Positions 1 to 8,167 of a stretch of 64,000 bases of DNA are shown in pieces. The position numbers and the translations under genes are program-made. This DNA comes from Nesterenkonia sp. LB17 (GTDB taxonomy: Bacteria; Actinomycetota; Actinomycetes; Actinomycetales; Micrococcaceae). Every line of letters starts with the position of its first letter. The first letter of the stretch is position 1. A model generated the notes under the pieces. The model was not told the origin of the DNA and made no database searches. It worked only from the letters and a program-made list of their open reading frames with translations. The stretch is from positions 186,001 to 250,000 of the forward strand of contig NZ_JAJOYX010000002.1 of the NCBI RefSeq assembly GCF_022565915.1. The letters are read 5' to 3'.

Positions 1-2
1 GT

Positions 3-1883
3 TCGGACGGCTTCGCCACCGAGCTGGTGATCGCCGGCTTCGCCCGCGACTCGATCATGAACCCTGCGGTGACCAGCTCCAAGCGGCTGGCGGTGTCACC
101 GTCAGACCTGGAGGAGGTGCGTGCGCACACCGGGCAGGTGGAGCAGCTCATCGAATTCTGGCTGCACGACCCCGAAAGCCAGAGTGCGACCTTCCAGAAG
201 GCCTACCAGGACTCGGGGATGCCGGCGGCGGGTCAGATGGTGGACGCCGCAGCGTTCCGCATGTTCACCATGGTCGGTGACGGGATGGTGGCTGCTGTCA
301 TCATCCTCGTGGCTGCGCTGCTGCTGGTCGTGGGGATGCTGTGCCTGCGGTTCTCGTTCCTGACCGCGGCCGAACAGGACTACCGCGAGATCGGGGTCCT
401 GAAGGCCATCGGTGCCCCCGGGCGCGGCATCAAACGGATCTACCTGACCAAGTACGCGCTCCTGGCGGGGGTCGCCACGGTGCTGGGCCTGCCCGTCGGG
501 TTGGTGCTGACGCCTGTGCTCACCCGCAACATCACCCGCTACATGGGCTCGGTCCCCAGCGTCTGGAACTGGGTGGTCCCCGTATTGGCCGCACTGGCGG
601 TGCTGACCCTGCTCGTGCTGTTCGTGGTCCTGCTGCTGCGCCGCTTCGACAAGATCAGCGCCGTGGCCGCGCTCAGCGCGGGGTCCGCCGGCGGGCGGTC
701 CAGGTCGAGTATGCGGCTGCACCGCTCGAGGATGCCGGTGCAGCTCCGCCTCGGTGTGATGGACGTCGTGAGCCGCGCGCCGACCTACCTGCTGCTCTTC
801 CTCGTCTTCGCCGTGAGCACCTTCATCATCATCGTGCCTATCAGTTCGGCCGCGACGGCCAGTGCCCCCGGTTTCGTCAACTACATGGGTACCGGCCAGG
901 TCGACATGCGCATTGAGCTGCGGCAGGCGGACCCCGCCTCGGCGGAGCAGTTCGCACGGATCGTCGAGCGGCTGGAGTCCGACCCCGAGGTGAGCGCCGT
1001 CGCCCCGATGGTCACCACCCGCAACGACACCATCGACAAGGACGGGAACACAGCGAGCCTCTACGTGGAGAACGGGAACCACACCCTGCTCCCGCTGACG
1101 TATGCCGAGGGTCGGGCACCGGTCGACGGCACCGAGATCGCGCTGTCACTGCTCGCGATGAACCAGACCGGGCGCCAGGTCGGTGACACCCTCCCGGTCC
1201 AGGTAGGAACCCAGGAACGGGAGCTGGCGGTCGTCGGGAGTTACCAGGACATCACCAACGGGGGGACGACGTCGAAGTCCGTGCTGCCCACCGGTGAGGG
1301 CGAGGTCATGTGGTACATGGCCGGTGTCGAGCTGGTGCCAGGCACCGATGCCGGTGACAAGGCCGCCGCCTTCGCCGACGAGTTCGCCCCGGCCACGGTC
1401 GCGGACATCGAGCAATGGCGGATCCAGACCCTGGGCCCGATCGCCGAGCAGATCACCATCACCGCGCTCGTCTCCGCCGCCGTGGCGCTGGCCCTGGCCG
1501 CTCTGATGACCGCCCTGTTCGTGCGGATGCTCCTGGCCCGCGACGCCGGCCAGATCGCCGTGCAGCGCGCGGTCGGTGCCGACGACGCCGGTCTGCGGCG
1601 GCAGTACCTCACCCGGATGCTGCTGGTGCTCCTGATCGGCGTCGTCGTCGGGACCGTGGCGGCCACCACCCTGGGCCAGGGGATGTTCAACCTCATGTTC
1701 GAGTTCGTCTACGGCGGCATCGAGTCGCTCGGACAGGGCACCAGCCGCATCGACTTCATGGTCAACCCCCTCCTCACCTACCTGGCCCTGCCCGCCGCCC
1801 TGCTCGCGACCGTGGCCCTCACCACCAGCGCCAGCTCCCGCTCCATCTCCGAGGCCAGCATCTCCACCCTCACCACCGAATAG
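3..1883 (+). CDS. ABC transporter permease, FtsX-like (5' end outside window)
   Basis: Membrane permease of a MacB/LolCDE-type ABC exporter. The reading frame is open to the left edge, so the true start lies outside the window and only the last ~625 codons are seen. A first FtsX block is visible near the beginning: a hydrophobic helix, then the cytoplasmic coupling sequence with EIGVLKAIGA, then two more helices. An extracytoplasmic domain of about 200 residues follows. A second FtsX block closes the protein, with a second coupling motif (QRAVGADD). Two FtsX blocks in one chain are typical of ~800-residue actinobacterial permeases. The ATPase gene starts 9 nt after the stop, so the two are almost certainly co-transcribed. 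The substrate cannot be read from the sequence; lipid, peptide or antibiotic export are usual for this group. Confidence 0.9.
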   Translation, partial: SDGFATELVIAGFARDSIMNPAVTSSKRLAVSPSDLEEVRAHTGQVEQLIEFWLHDPESQSATFQKAYQDSGMPAAGQMVDAAAFRMFTMVGDGMVAAVIILVAALLLVVGMLCLRFSFLTAAEQDYREIGVLKAIGAPGRGIKRIYLTKYALLAGVATVLGLPVGLVLTPVLTRNITRYMGSVPSVWNWVVPVLAALAVLTLLVLFVVLLLRRFDKISAVAALSAGSAGGRSRSSMRLHRSRMPVQLRLGVMDVVSRAPTYLLLFLVFAVSTFIIIVPISSAATASAPGFVNYMGTGQVDMRIELRQADPASAEQFARIVERLESDPEVSAVAPMVTTRNDTIDKDGNTASLYVENGNHTLLPLTYAEGRAPVDGTEIALSLLAMNQTGRQVGDTLPVQVGTQERELAVVGSYQDITNGGTTSKSVLPTGEGEVMWYMAGVELVPGTDAGDKAAAFADEFAPATVADIEQWRIQTLGPIAEQITITALVSAAVALALAALMTALFVRMLLARDAGQIAVQRAVGADDAGLRRQYLTRMLLVLLIGVVVGTVAATTLGQGMFNLMFEFVYGGIESLGQGTSRIDFMVNPLLTYLALPAALLATVALTTSASSRSISEASISTLTTE

Positions 1884-1892
1884 GCGACCGCG

Positions 1893-2660
1893 ATGAACAC
1901 CGACACCCCCCTCCTGCAGGCGACCGGACTGACCAGGTCCTTCTCCGGACGGACCGTGCTGCACAGCGTGGACCTGCAGGTCCGCGCCGGCGAGTACCTG
2001 TCCGTGATGGGACCCTCGGGGTCGGGCAAGTCCACCCTGCTCTACACCATCAGTGGCATGGACACCATGAGCGCCGGCACCGTCACCTTCTCCGGTCAGG
2101 ACCTGGCCTCGATGAAGCAGAAGGACCTGGCCCGCCTGCGGTTGACCAGCATGGGGTTCATCTTCCAGCACGTCCACCTGCTGAAGAATCTGTGCCTGCT
2201 CGACAACATCATCCTGCCGGCCTACCTTGCCGGACTTGCACCACGCACCGAGCTCAACGACCGCGCACTGGCGCTCATGCACCGGACCGGTGTCGCGGAC
2301 CTGGCCGACCGCGACGTCTCGCAGGCCTCCGGCGGACAGCTGCAGCGCATCGGCATCTGCCGCGCCCTGATCAACTCCCCCACCATCCTGTTCGGCGACG
2401 AACCCACCGGCGCGCTCGACTCCGCGGCAGCCACCGAGATCATGGACATCCTCACCGAGCTCAACGACGACGGCATGACCCTCATGATCGTGACCCACGA
2501 CCCCCGGGTCGCCGCCCGCACCGAGCGCGTCCTGTCCATGGTCGACGGCCGGATCATCGGTGACCGACGGCAGGGGCGGTACGACGGCACCCACCTCGAC
2601 CAGCGGCAGACCGACCTGAGCCAATGGCTGATGGCTGGCGAACCGGTCCGCGCCCGATGA
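1893..2660 (+). CDS. ABC transporter ATP-binding protein (MacB/LolD type)
   Basis: Cytoplasmic ATPase partner of the preceding FtsX-type permease. Walker A is GPSGSGKST at residues 40-48. The Q-loop is in FQHVHLL near 91. The signature is SQASGGQLQR (143-152), with Ala where LSGGQ is usual. Walker B ends in FGDE with catalytic Glu170, the D-loop is GALDS, and the switch His is 202 (VTHD). At 255 residues it has the normal size of this family, with a short C-terminal tail. It begins 9 nt after the permease stop. The role (driving conformational change of the permease) is established for the family; the substrate is unknown. Confidence 0.93.
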   Translation: MNTDTPLLQATGLTRSFSGRTVLHSVDLQVRAGEYLSVMGPSGSGKSTLLYTISGMDTMSAGTVTFSGQDLASMKQKDLARLRLTSMGFIFQHVHLLKNLCLLDNIILPAYLAGLAPRTELNDRALALMHRTGVADLADRDVSQASGGQLQRIGICRALINSPTILFGDEPTGALDSAAATEIMDILTELNDDGMTLMIVTHDPRVAARTERVLSMVDGRIIGDRRQGRYDGTHLDQRQTDLSQWLMAGEPVRAR

Positions 2661-2751
2661 GACAGATCTTGACAACCGACAGGGCGTCCGCGGGAAGAGC
2701 TGTGAGGGTCGCGGCCAGACCTGGGGCACTGTTCGCCGGGGTGGGGAGGTC

Positions 2752-4341
2752 ATGACCGTCCGAGTGTCTCGGTTCTGGCTGAGGGTGCTGACCGCGGTCG
2801 CCGCCGCGCTGCTGTTGATGGTGCCAGCGCCGACATCTGTCGCCGTGTCGCAGGGAGGGGTGCGTGACACTGCGGATGAGGTTGCGCGCTCGATCGAGCG
2901 CGCTGAGGACGTCCTGGGCGAACAGCTGGAGGAGGTCGGCATCCCCGGAGGTGCTGTGGCGGTTGTCTCTGGTGGACGGGTGCACGCTCGGGGTGTGGGT
3001 GATGCCGGTGCGGGTCGTGCGGCGACTGGGGCCACCCCGTTCGTGATCGGGTCGGCGAGCAAGTCGTTCACCGCGTTGGCGGTTCTGCAGCTGGTCGACT
3101 CTGGTGAGGTCGAGCTCGACGCGCCGGTTCGTGAGTATGTGCCAGAGTTCGAGCTGGCGCCGGGGGAGCCCGTCGACGAGATCACGGTGCGTCACTTGCT
3201 GCAGCAGACCAGCGGTCTGGACGACCTGACGGGCGGGCCGTTGCTGGCGTCTGCCGCGGACGGGACGCCGGAGGAGGCGGTCGCCGAAGTGTCCGGGGCG
3301 GTGCTGGTGTCATCGCCGGGGGAGCGGTGGGCGTACGCCAACGTCAACTTCGTGCTTGCCGGGCTTGTGGTCGAGCGGGTTTCCGGTCTGACCTATGGGG
3401 ACTACGTCCAACTGCGAATCTTCGACCCGCTGGAGATGACTCACAGCCACGTCGCCTCCGCGCCGGCGGCGGCCGACGGGTTGAGCAGCGGGCACCGATT
3501 CTGGTTCGGACTGCCGGTGGCGACCGACCCCACCCAGCGGCAGGCGACCCTGGCGGCCGGTTATCTCATCTCGTCGGCCAAGGACCTCGGCCGGTACCTT
3601 GCGATGTACCTCGCCGGTGGGCTCGCTGCGGACGGCACCCGGATCGTGTCCGCCGAGGCACTGGAGACCATGCTCGCGCCGGCCATGGACGCCCACCTCG
3701 GCCCGTGGGCCGACGGGCAGGCCTCGCAGTACGCGATGGGTTGGTTCCGTGGCGGCCCGTGGGGAGACGACGTGGTCTTCCACCCCGGGAACACCCCGGA
3801 CACTTCGACTCTGCTGCTCTTCTCACCGGCCGAGGACGTCGCGGTCGCGACCGTGGTCAACGCCTCCAACGAGAGCCCCGTGCCCGGGAACCCGTTCATC
3901 TCCGACCGTGTGACGCGCAACGTCGCCCACGCCGCCCTGGGCCAGCCTGTCCTGGAGCTGCCGTCCTTTCAGCGCTTCTACCTGTTGTTCGACCTCGCGG
4001 TGCTCATTCCCCTCGGTCTCGCCCTGTGGGGGCTGCTGCGAGCCTCCCGGGCCGTGGGCACCTCCAGCCGTGAACGACGCCGGGTATGGCGGGGAGTCGG
4101 GGTCGCGACCAGGACGGTGACGGCTGCGGCCCTGGTGCTCCTACTGATGACCCTCGGCTGGGCCAGCGCGTGGACCTGGGCCCCCGACCTCGCTCTCGTG
4201 GTTGCTGCCCTGGCGGTCATCCTCTTCCTCACGGCCGTGCTGCGGCTCCTCCCACTCCTCCGACGCCGTGATGACGCGCACGCAGCGGCCGGACCGGCTT
4301 CACGGGATCGACTGCCTGCCCGCCAAGGACCTCGCTCATGA
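2752..4341 (+). CDS. serine hydrolase, beta-lactamase class C/PBP4* fold, membrane-anchored
   Basis: Exported serine hydrolase of the penicillin-binding-protein/class C beta-lactamase superfamily. An N-terminal hydrophobic signal (about residues 7-33) is followed by the catalytic domain with all three family motifs: SxxK as S101-A-S-K104, YxN as Y195-A-N197, and HxG (the KTG equivalent) as H344-P-G346. The C-terminal ~140 residues carry about three membrane helices and end in a basic tail, so the domain probably sits outside the cell, anchored in the membrane. It begins 91 nt after the ABC ATPase gene on the same strand and may belong to that unit. Substrates of such proteins range from D-amino-acid peptides to esters; none can be assigned here. 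It is more likely a peptidase/esterase than a true resistance enzyme. Confidence 0.87.
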   Translation: MTVRVSRFWLRVLTAVAAALLLMVPAPTSVAVSQGGVRDTADEVARSIERAEDVLGEQLEEVGIPGGAVAVVSGGRVHARGVGDAGAGRAATGATPFVIGSASKSFTALAVLQLVDSGEVELDAPVREYVPEFELAPGEPVDEITVRHLLQQTSGLDDLTGGPLLASAADGTPEEAVAEVSGAVLVSSPGERWAYANVNFVLAGLVVERVSGLTYGDYVQLRIFDPLEMTHSHVASAPAAADGLSSGHRFWFGLPVATDPTQRQATLAAGYLISSAKDLGRYLAMYLAGGLAADGTRIVSAEALETMLAPAMDAHLGPWADGQASQYAMGWFRGGPWGDDVVFHPGNTPDTSTLLLFSPAEDVAVATVVNASNESPVPGNPFISDRVTRNVAHAALGQPVLELPSFQRFYLLFDLAVLIPLGLALWGLLRASRAVGTSSRERRRVWRGVGVATRTVTAAALVLLLMTLGWASAWTWAPDLALVVAALAVILFLTAVLRLLPLLRRRDDAHAAAGPASRDRLPARQGPRS

Positions 4342-4478
4342 CGATGGCGTGCGATCACGCTCCTGGCGGCGAGTTCCAGACGTGGGGCGAAGAGCCGACA
4401 AGACTCCGCTACGAGCACGAGAACGACCCCGCGCGCCAGGCAGGTCGGCGAGATGAGCACGTCCCGGCGTCCAGCGTG

Positions 4479-5495
4479 TCAGTCGACGATCACCTCCCGA
4501 GGTGGACGGCGAAGGCTGTACGGCGCCCTGGAACCGTGTCCGAACCGGACCAGGAGCTGTGGCTCCTCAGTGATGTGAAGGAGGGCCCTGAGTTCGTCGC
4601 GCAGCGCAGGCACCTCGATTGGCTGGTTCAGGAACGCCGAGCGGATGTCGAGGAGCTCGGCCTGCAGGGCGAACCGCTCGTAAGCGCGACCGGTCTCGAC
4701 CCATGCCTCCTTGGTGTCGGTGGAGGCGAGGAATATCGCCACCCCTGCGGAGGACGCCAGCCGGGCGCTGTCAGCCTTGGCTTGCGCGGCCGCGTTGATC
4801 AGCACAGGAGCCATGGTCTTGCCGATCGCCGTGGGCAGCGGTGGTTGCCGGTTCACCCGGCCCGTCAGACCATCACGTTGCCTCAGGGCCGCCGCTGGGT
4901 TGAACCTGAGCCAGCTGAGCAGCTCTTCGCGGAAGGCCCCGTCAGTCAGTTGCGCAAGGTTTCCCCGCTCGACCAGTTCAGACACGGCGGAGATCTCGGC
5001 TGTCTCGGTGAGAATCAGGCAACGCACCTCTCGACCGGTGCCGGCTCCCATAAGGAGGGCGATATGCTCGGGAATGACCGGAGTCCCGTCATACATCCCC
5101 CTGTTGCATTGGCGGGTGACCAACGCCCTCGACAGCTCCGTCGCCGGTACACCAGGCGCCGCATCTATCGAAACCACCACCGCGTCGGCTACGTCGTCGT
5201 AGTTCACCGTCGCGGCATAGCCCTGGAGCGAAGCGGCATGTACCAGGTTTTCTGCGGCACAGCCCAGGCTTCGGTACAGGTGTGCGTCTGCTGGATCCAC
5301 CACTGGGCATCGGCGGGTGCGGTCGGGTTGGATCGAGATGAATTGCTCACCGACGCGGAAACGCCATGGTTGAGTGTTATGGCTGGAGGCGGCGAGCGTG
5401 GCCAGGCGGACCAGCTCCAGATTGTCACGGTTTCCAACGCGACCAGGTTGCCGCGACATGGCCGCGACGCGATCATAGGTAACGGACTTGAACAT
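4479..5495 (-). CDS. Acg-family nitroreductase-like FMN oxidoreductase
   Basis: A 338-residue protein with two nitroreductase-like halves. The N-terminal hallmark SSHNTQPWRF (about residues 37-46) is the FMN-phosphate-binding motif of the Acg/Rv3131 group known from mycobacteria, where members are dormancy-induced. The C-terminal half has ASSAGVAIFL and a conserved GRAYERFALQA helix, also typical. Members may lack strong nitroreductase activity and have been proposed to sequester flavin; whether this one is catalytic is open. It is convergent with the serine hydrolase gene, 137 bp away. No partner gene lies beside it. Upstream is decayed IS sequence. Confidence 0.85.
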   Translation of the reverse strand: MFKSVTYDRVAAMSRQPGRVGNRDNLELVRLATLAASSHNTQPWRFRVGEQFISIQPDRTRRCPVVDPADAHLYRSLGCAAENLVHAASLQGYAATVNYDDVADAVVVSIDAAPGVPATELSRALVTRQCNRGMYDGTPVIPEHIALLMGAGTGREVRCLILTETAEISAVSELVERGNLAQLTDGAFREELLSWLRFNPAAALRQRDGLTGRVNRQPPLPTAIGKTMAPVLINAAAQAKADSARLASSAGVAIFLASTDTKEAWVETGRAYERFALQAELLDIRSAFLNQPIEVPALRDELRALLHITEEPQLLVRFGHGSRAPYSLRRPPREVIVD

Positions 5496-5668
5496 CGCGG
5501 CCCACCCTTCGCCGTAAACGTGACCGAGCCTGCGGTTCCATCCTGCCTAGACCGGTGGGAGCGTCGCAAGGGCGGACAAGCTGGGCTCAGCCACGAGCTT
5601 GTTGACACCGCGCGATGGGCGGGCGGCCTCCGATGCCGCTGTGTCGGCGCTGGACTCTTCTATGTCTG

Positions 5669-5854
5669 TCAAGCAACGTCCGTGAGTCCTTTAGCCCGCC
5701 GTCCGGCAACGTAGGTGCGCGTCTGGGGGCCGTGGGCCATGAGAGTAACGGTGGCCATGTGAAGTGCGCGATTGAGTCTTCGGTCGCCTCCGCGATTCAG
5801 CCTATGGCGAGTGGTGTTGCCTGATGGCGCAGGGATGGCAACCGCCGCGGTCAC
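5669..5854 (-). mobile_element. IS110-family transposase, C-terminal remnant
   Basis: The minus strand encodes about 60 residues that match the C-terminal part of IS110/IS1111 transposases: SGNTTRHRLNRGGDRRLNRA, then ALH, then the R-x-Y-V-x-x-R-R segment (RTYVAGRRAKG). The N-terminal DEDD domain is absent, so this is a dead fragment. The rest of the 5496-6001 gap holds nothing else I can recognise except a purine-rich ribosome-binding-like stretch (GGAGGAGTAGGAGGAG, about 5977-5992) that belongs to the next feature. Confidence 0.62.
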
Positions 5855-6001
5855 CGGGCCTGTACCAGCCTGGTCCAGCAGTGCAGCGACCTTGCTGCAA
5901 TGAGAGGCAAGGGTTCTCGCAGAGGGTCTCCAGCGGATGAACCAGAGAACCCTGCCACTGCTAGTTCGCAGAACTAGGAGGAGTAGGAGGAGCGTCTAGG
6001 C

Positions 6002-6370
6002 ATGACCAGGTCAGAATTTCTCGGCATCTGAATCACTCAGGGAGCGTTGGCTCTGGGAGCCCTCATCGCGCAAGTCATCGTGGTTCCACGCATCGCCGCG
6101 GGCCTCGCCGAGGAGTACCCGCAGGTGGCACACCTGGAATCCCCTTGCTTGGCTGCCGTGACGGTTGCAATCGTGGGATTCGAGGTTGCACTGCTGGCGG
6201 GCTGGATGCTGGTCACGGGAGCCGTGGCGCAAGAACGCTTCGGCGGGTCGAGTGCGGTGGTGGGCGAACGGCATGACGGCGTCGCTGGGCATTGCGTTCC
6301 CTTCCCACGACGGTCCACGAACCTGTCTCGTGAGCAGTATGAGCTTCACCGCCATCTGGGGTGTGTAGCG
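6002..6370 (+). pseudogene. DUF2975-type small membrane protein, broken by nonsense codon and frameshift
   Basis: ATG at 6002 is preceded by a strong Shine-Dalgarno stretch (GGAGGAG repeated). The frame reads MTRSEFLGI, then TGA at 6029-6031, and continues in frame with ITQGALALGALIAQ and a second helix (AAVTVAIVGFEVALLAGW type). This is the helix pattern of DUF2975 membrane proteins, in which Trp is expected at the TGA position (TGG to TGA). After about codon 80 the homologous frame seems to move (a TASLGIAF-like helix in another frame), so there is also a frameshift. No companion YozG-type HTH gene follows. Probably non-functional. Confidence 0.55.
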
Positions 6371-6585
6371 CACCCCGCAGATATCCGTCGGGGACCGAAT
6401 CGTCATGGACCCCATGCAATGGCGATCGCTACGGACCGGAGACCGTATAGGACAGGGATCCGTCGAGACCGTCTTTCCTCCAGCGGGGGCGACATCCAGC
6501 GATGCGAACAGACCACCGTTTACCGCTGTGATGATGCGCCAGACCGATGTGGCCGCCGGCAGATTGAGCAGACTAGGGTGAGGCC

Positions 6586-7401
6586 ATGTCTGCACCTCAA
6601 TCCGGTTCGTGGCAACGCCTGAGGGCGATGTCGGTCCATGCCTATACCGCGCTGGGTGTGGTCCTTGCGCTGCTGATGGTGCACATGTCCTATGCCGGTG
6701 AAGTCGAGGTCGTGCTGTGGCTCTTCCTCGCCGCAATGATCATCGACGGCTCTGACGGTTTTCTGGCACGCCGATTCCGCGTCAAGGAGGTGGTGCCGGG
6801 CTTCGACGGTGCGCTGCTGGACAACATCATCGACTACATCACCTACGCCTTTGCACCGATGGTGCTTCTGTGGAGCGCAGGCTATCTGCCGGGCGGCTGG
6901 CTCGGCGGCGTTGTGGCCTCCGTGCCTCTGCTCGCGTCCTGCTATCAGTTCTGCCGCAGCGACGCGAAGACCGACGACCACTTCTTCGTAGGGTTCCCCA
7001 GCTACTGGAACATTGCGGCGTTCTACCTCATCGTGCTCGGCGCCAGCACTGCCGCGACCACCACCGCGCTGCTTGTCCTGACAGTGCTCGTCTTCGTTCC
7101 GATCAAATACGTCTACCCCTCCCGAACCGAGACCGCGTGGTGGTTGACCATGACGCTCACCATGCTGTGGCTGGGCCTGTACGCGCTGATTCTTGTGCAG
7201 TACCCCTCACCGAGCCTGTGGCTGATCGCCTTGTCCGGCGGCTACATGCTCTACTACGCAGCCCTGAGCCTGCGCCTGACGCTGAATCGACGAAATCAGA
7301 TCGGGGGCGCGGCGGACTCAGCCAGTGCGGCGGACAGCTCCTCAGCTGTGGGTGGCAATGTGGCTGTTCGGCACTGCACGCACTGTGCTGCAGAACTCTG
7401 A
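6586..7401 (+). CDS. pcs: phosphatidylcholine synthase-like CDP-alcohol phosphatidyltransferase
   Basis: Integral membrane enzyme of the CDP-alcohol phosphatidyltransferase superfamily, 271 residues with about eight helices. The catalytic signature spans residues 54-83: D54-G-S-D57-G-x2-A61-R62, then 12 residues, G75-x3-D79-x3-D83. The 12-residue spacing between AR and G is that of phosphatidylcholine synthases, which condense CDP-diacylglycerol with choline; ordinary members of the superfamily have 8. A second conserved stretch, DDHFFVGFPSYWN (near 130-142), is also characteristic of Pcs. The start is ATG 6586; the C-terminal ~30 residues are Ala/Ser-rich. It is a single gene with pseudogene remnants upstream and no choline transporter nearby. 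Substrate specificity is inferred from the signature. Confidence 0.83.
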   Translation: MSAPQSGSWQRLRAMSVHAYTALGVVLALLMVHMSYAGEVEVVLWLFLAAMIIDGSDGFLARRFRVKEVVPGFDGALLDNIIDYITYAFAPMVLLWSAGYLPGGWLGGVVASVPLLASCYQFCRSDAKTDDHFFVGFPSYWNIAAFYLIVLGASTAATTTALLVLTVLVFVPIKYVYPSRTETAWWLTMTLTMLWLGLYALILVQYPSPSLWLIALSGGYMLYYAALSLRLTLNRRNQIGGAADSASAADSSSAVGGNVAVRHCTHCAAEL

Positions 7402-8167
7402 TCAATCGGGGGCGTACCGCGGCACTTGCATGAACTGGTAGACGTAGGCCGGGCGTTCCATCGTCGGGCTGCTGACATCCTGGCCTACTTCGAGAGGCCG
7501 GGGACTTCCAACCGGCCCACAGTCATCAACGGCAGGCTCGAGTACCTGCGGGCACGGGCTCTGCGGATCCGGAATCTCGCCCGACGCATCACCAGATCGC
7601 TGCTGGATACTGAACGATTCAGGCCGTTGCTACACCCTGACCTGAGCTGGGATCGGCCGTCCTGCTGCACGGAGGGTTCTGGAAGGCACATGTAGACCGT
7701 CAGCACGCCAGTCACATGGCACACGCTCTGGCCGCCGACGGCTGGAAGGTGATCTCAGCGGAGGACCCGCGCGTACCGGGGCAGCCAGATCAGACGCATG
7801 ACGCAGTAGAGCATGCACTGAGTGAGCTGATGAACCTCCACATCGCGGATGCCCCCAGGTGGCACTGGCTCCGATAACGTCACTTCGTCGAGCCGAAGAA
7901 CTCCGTCTGGGCGAAGGAGCCGTCCAGAGTTTCTTGGGCGGCCCAGCGTGGTTGAGGCCCGATTTGGACCAGAGCACCCACTGGCCAGTGGTCCAGGACG
8001 TGATTCGGCGGGCCGGAACTCCCGATATGAGGATCCTCGACACCGTGACGTGACCTGACAAGCCTTCGACGCAATACCCAACCTGCCACAGATAGTGCTC
8101 GGAAGGCGTCTTGTGCACCGGTAGCCAGCTAAGGTACACCGGTGATTCCAACGTTTTAGGAGAGCAG
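7402..8167. other. gap without an intact gene
   Basis: About 770 bp. Several short frames look coding-like but none has a credible start, length and domain. The minus strand around 7755-7910 encodes a piece (LLRPDGVLRLDEVTLSE) reminiscent of the C-terminal part of SAM-dependent methyltransferases, but I cannot follow it upstream. The stretch is probably decayed sequence; its last ~50 bp hold the promoter and leader of the next operon, ending in TTTTAGGAGAGCAG before the start codon. Confidence 0.4.

Noticed and set aside
1146-3185. 679-codon open frame on the minus strand opposite the ABC permease, ATPase and hydrolase genes
   Set aside because: Composition is Gly/Arg/Asp/His/Gln-rich without domains, it lies antisense to three clearly identified genes, and long antisense frames are expected in high-GC DNA.
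4338-5714. 458-codon plus-strand frame
   Set aside because: Antisense to the Acg-like nitroreductase, which has clear family motifs; the frame has none.
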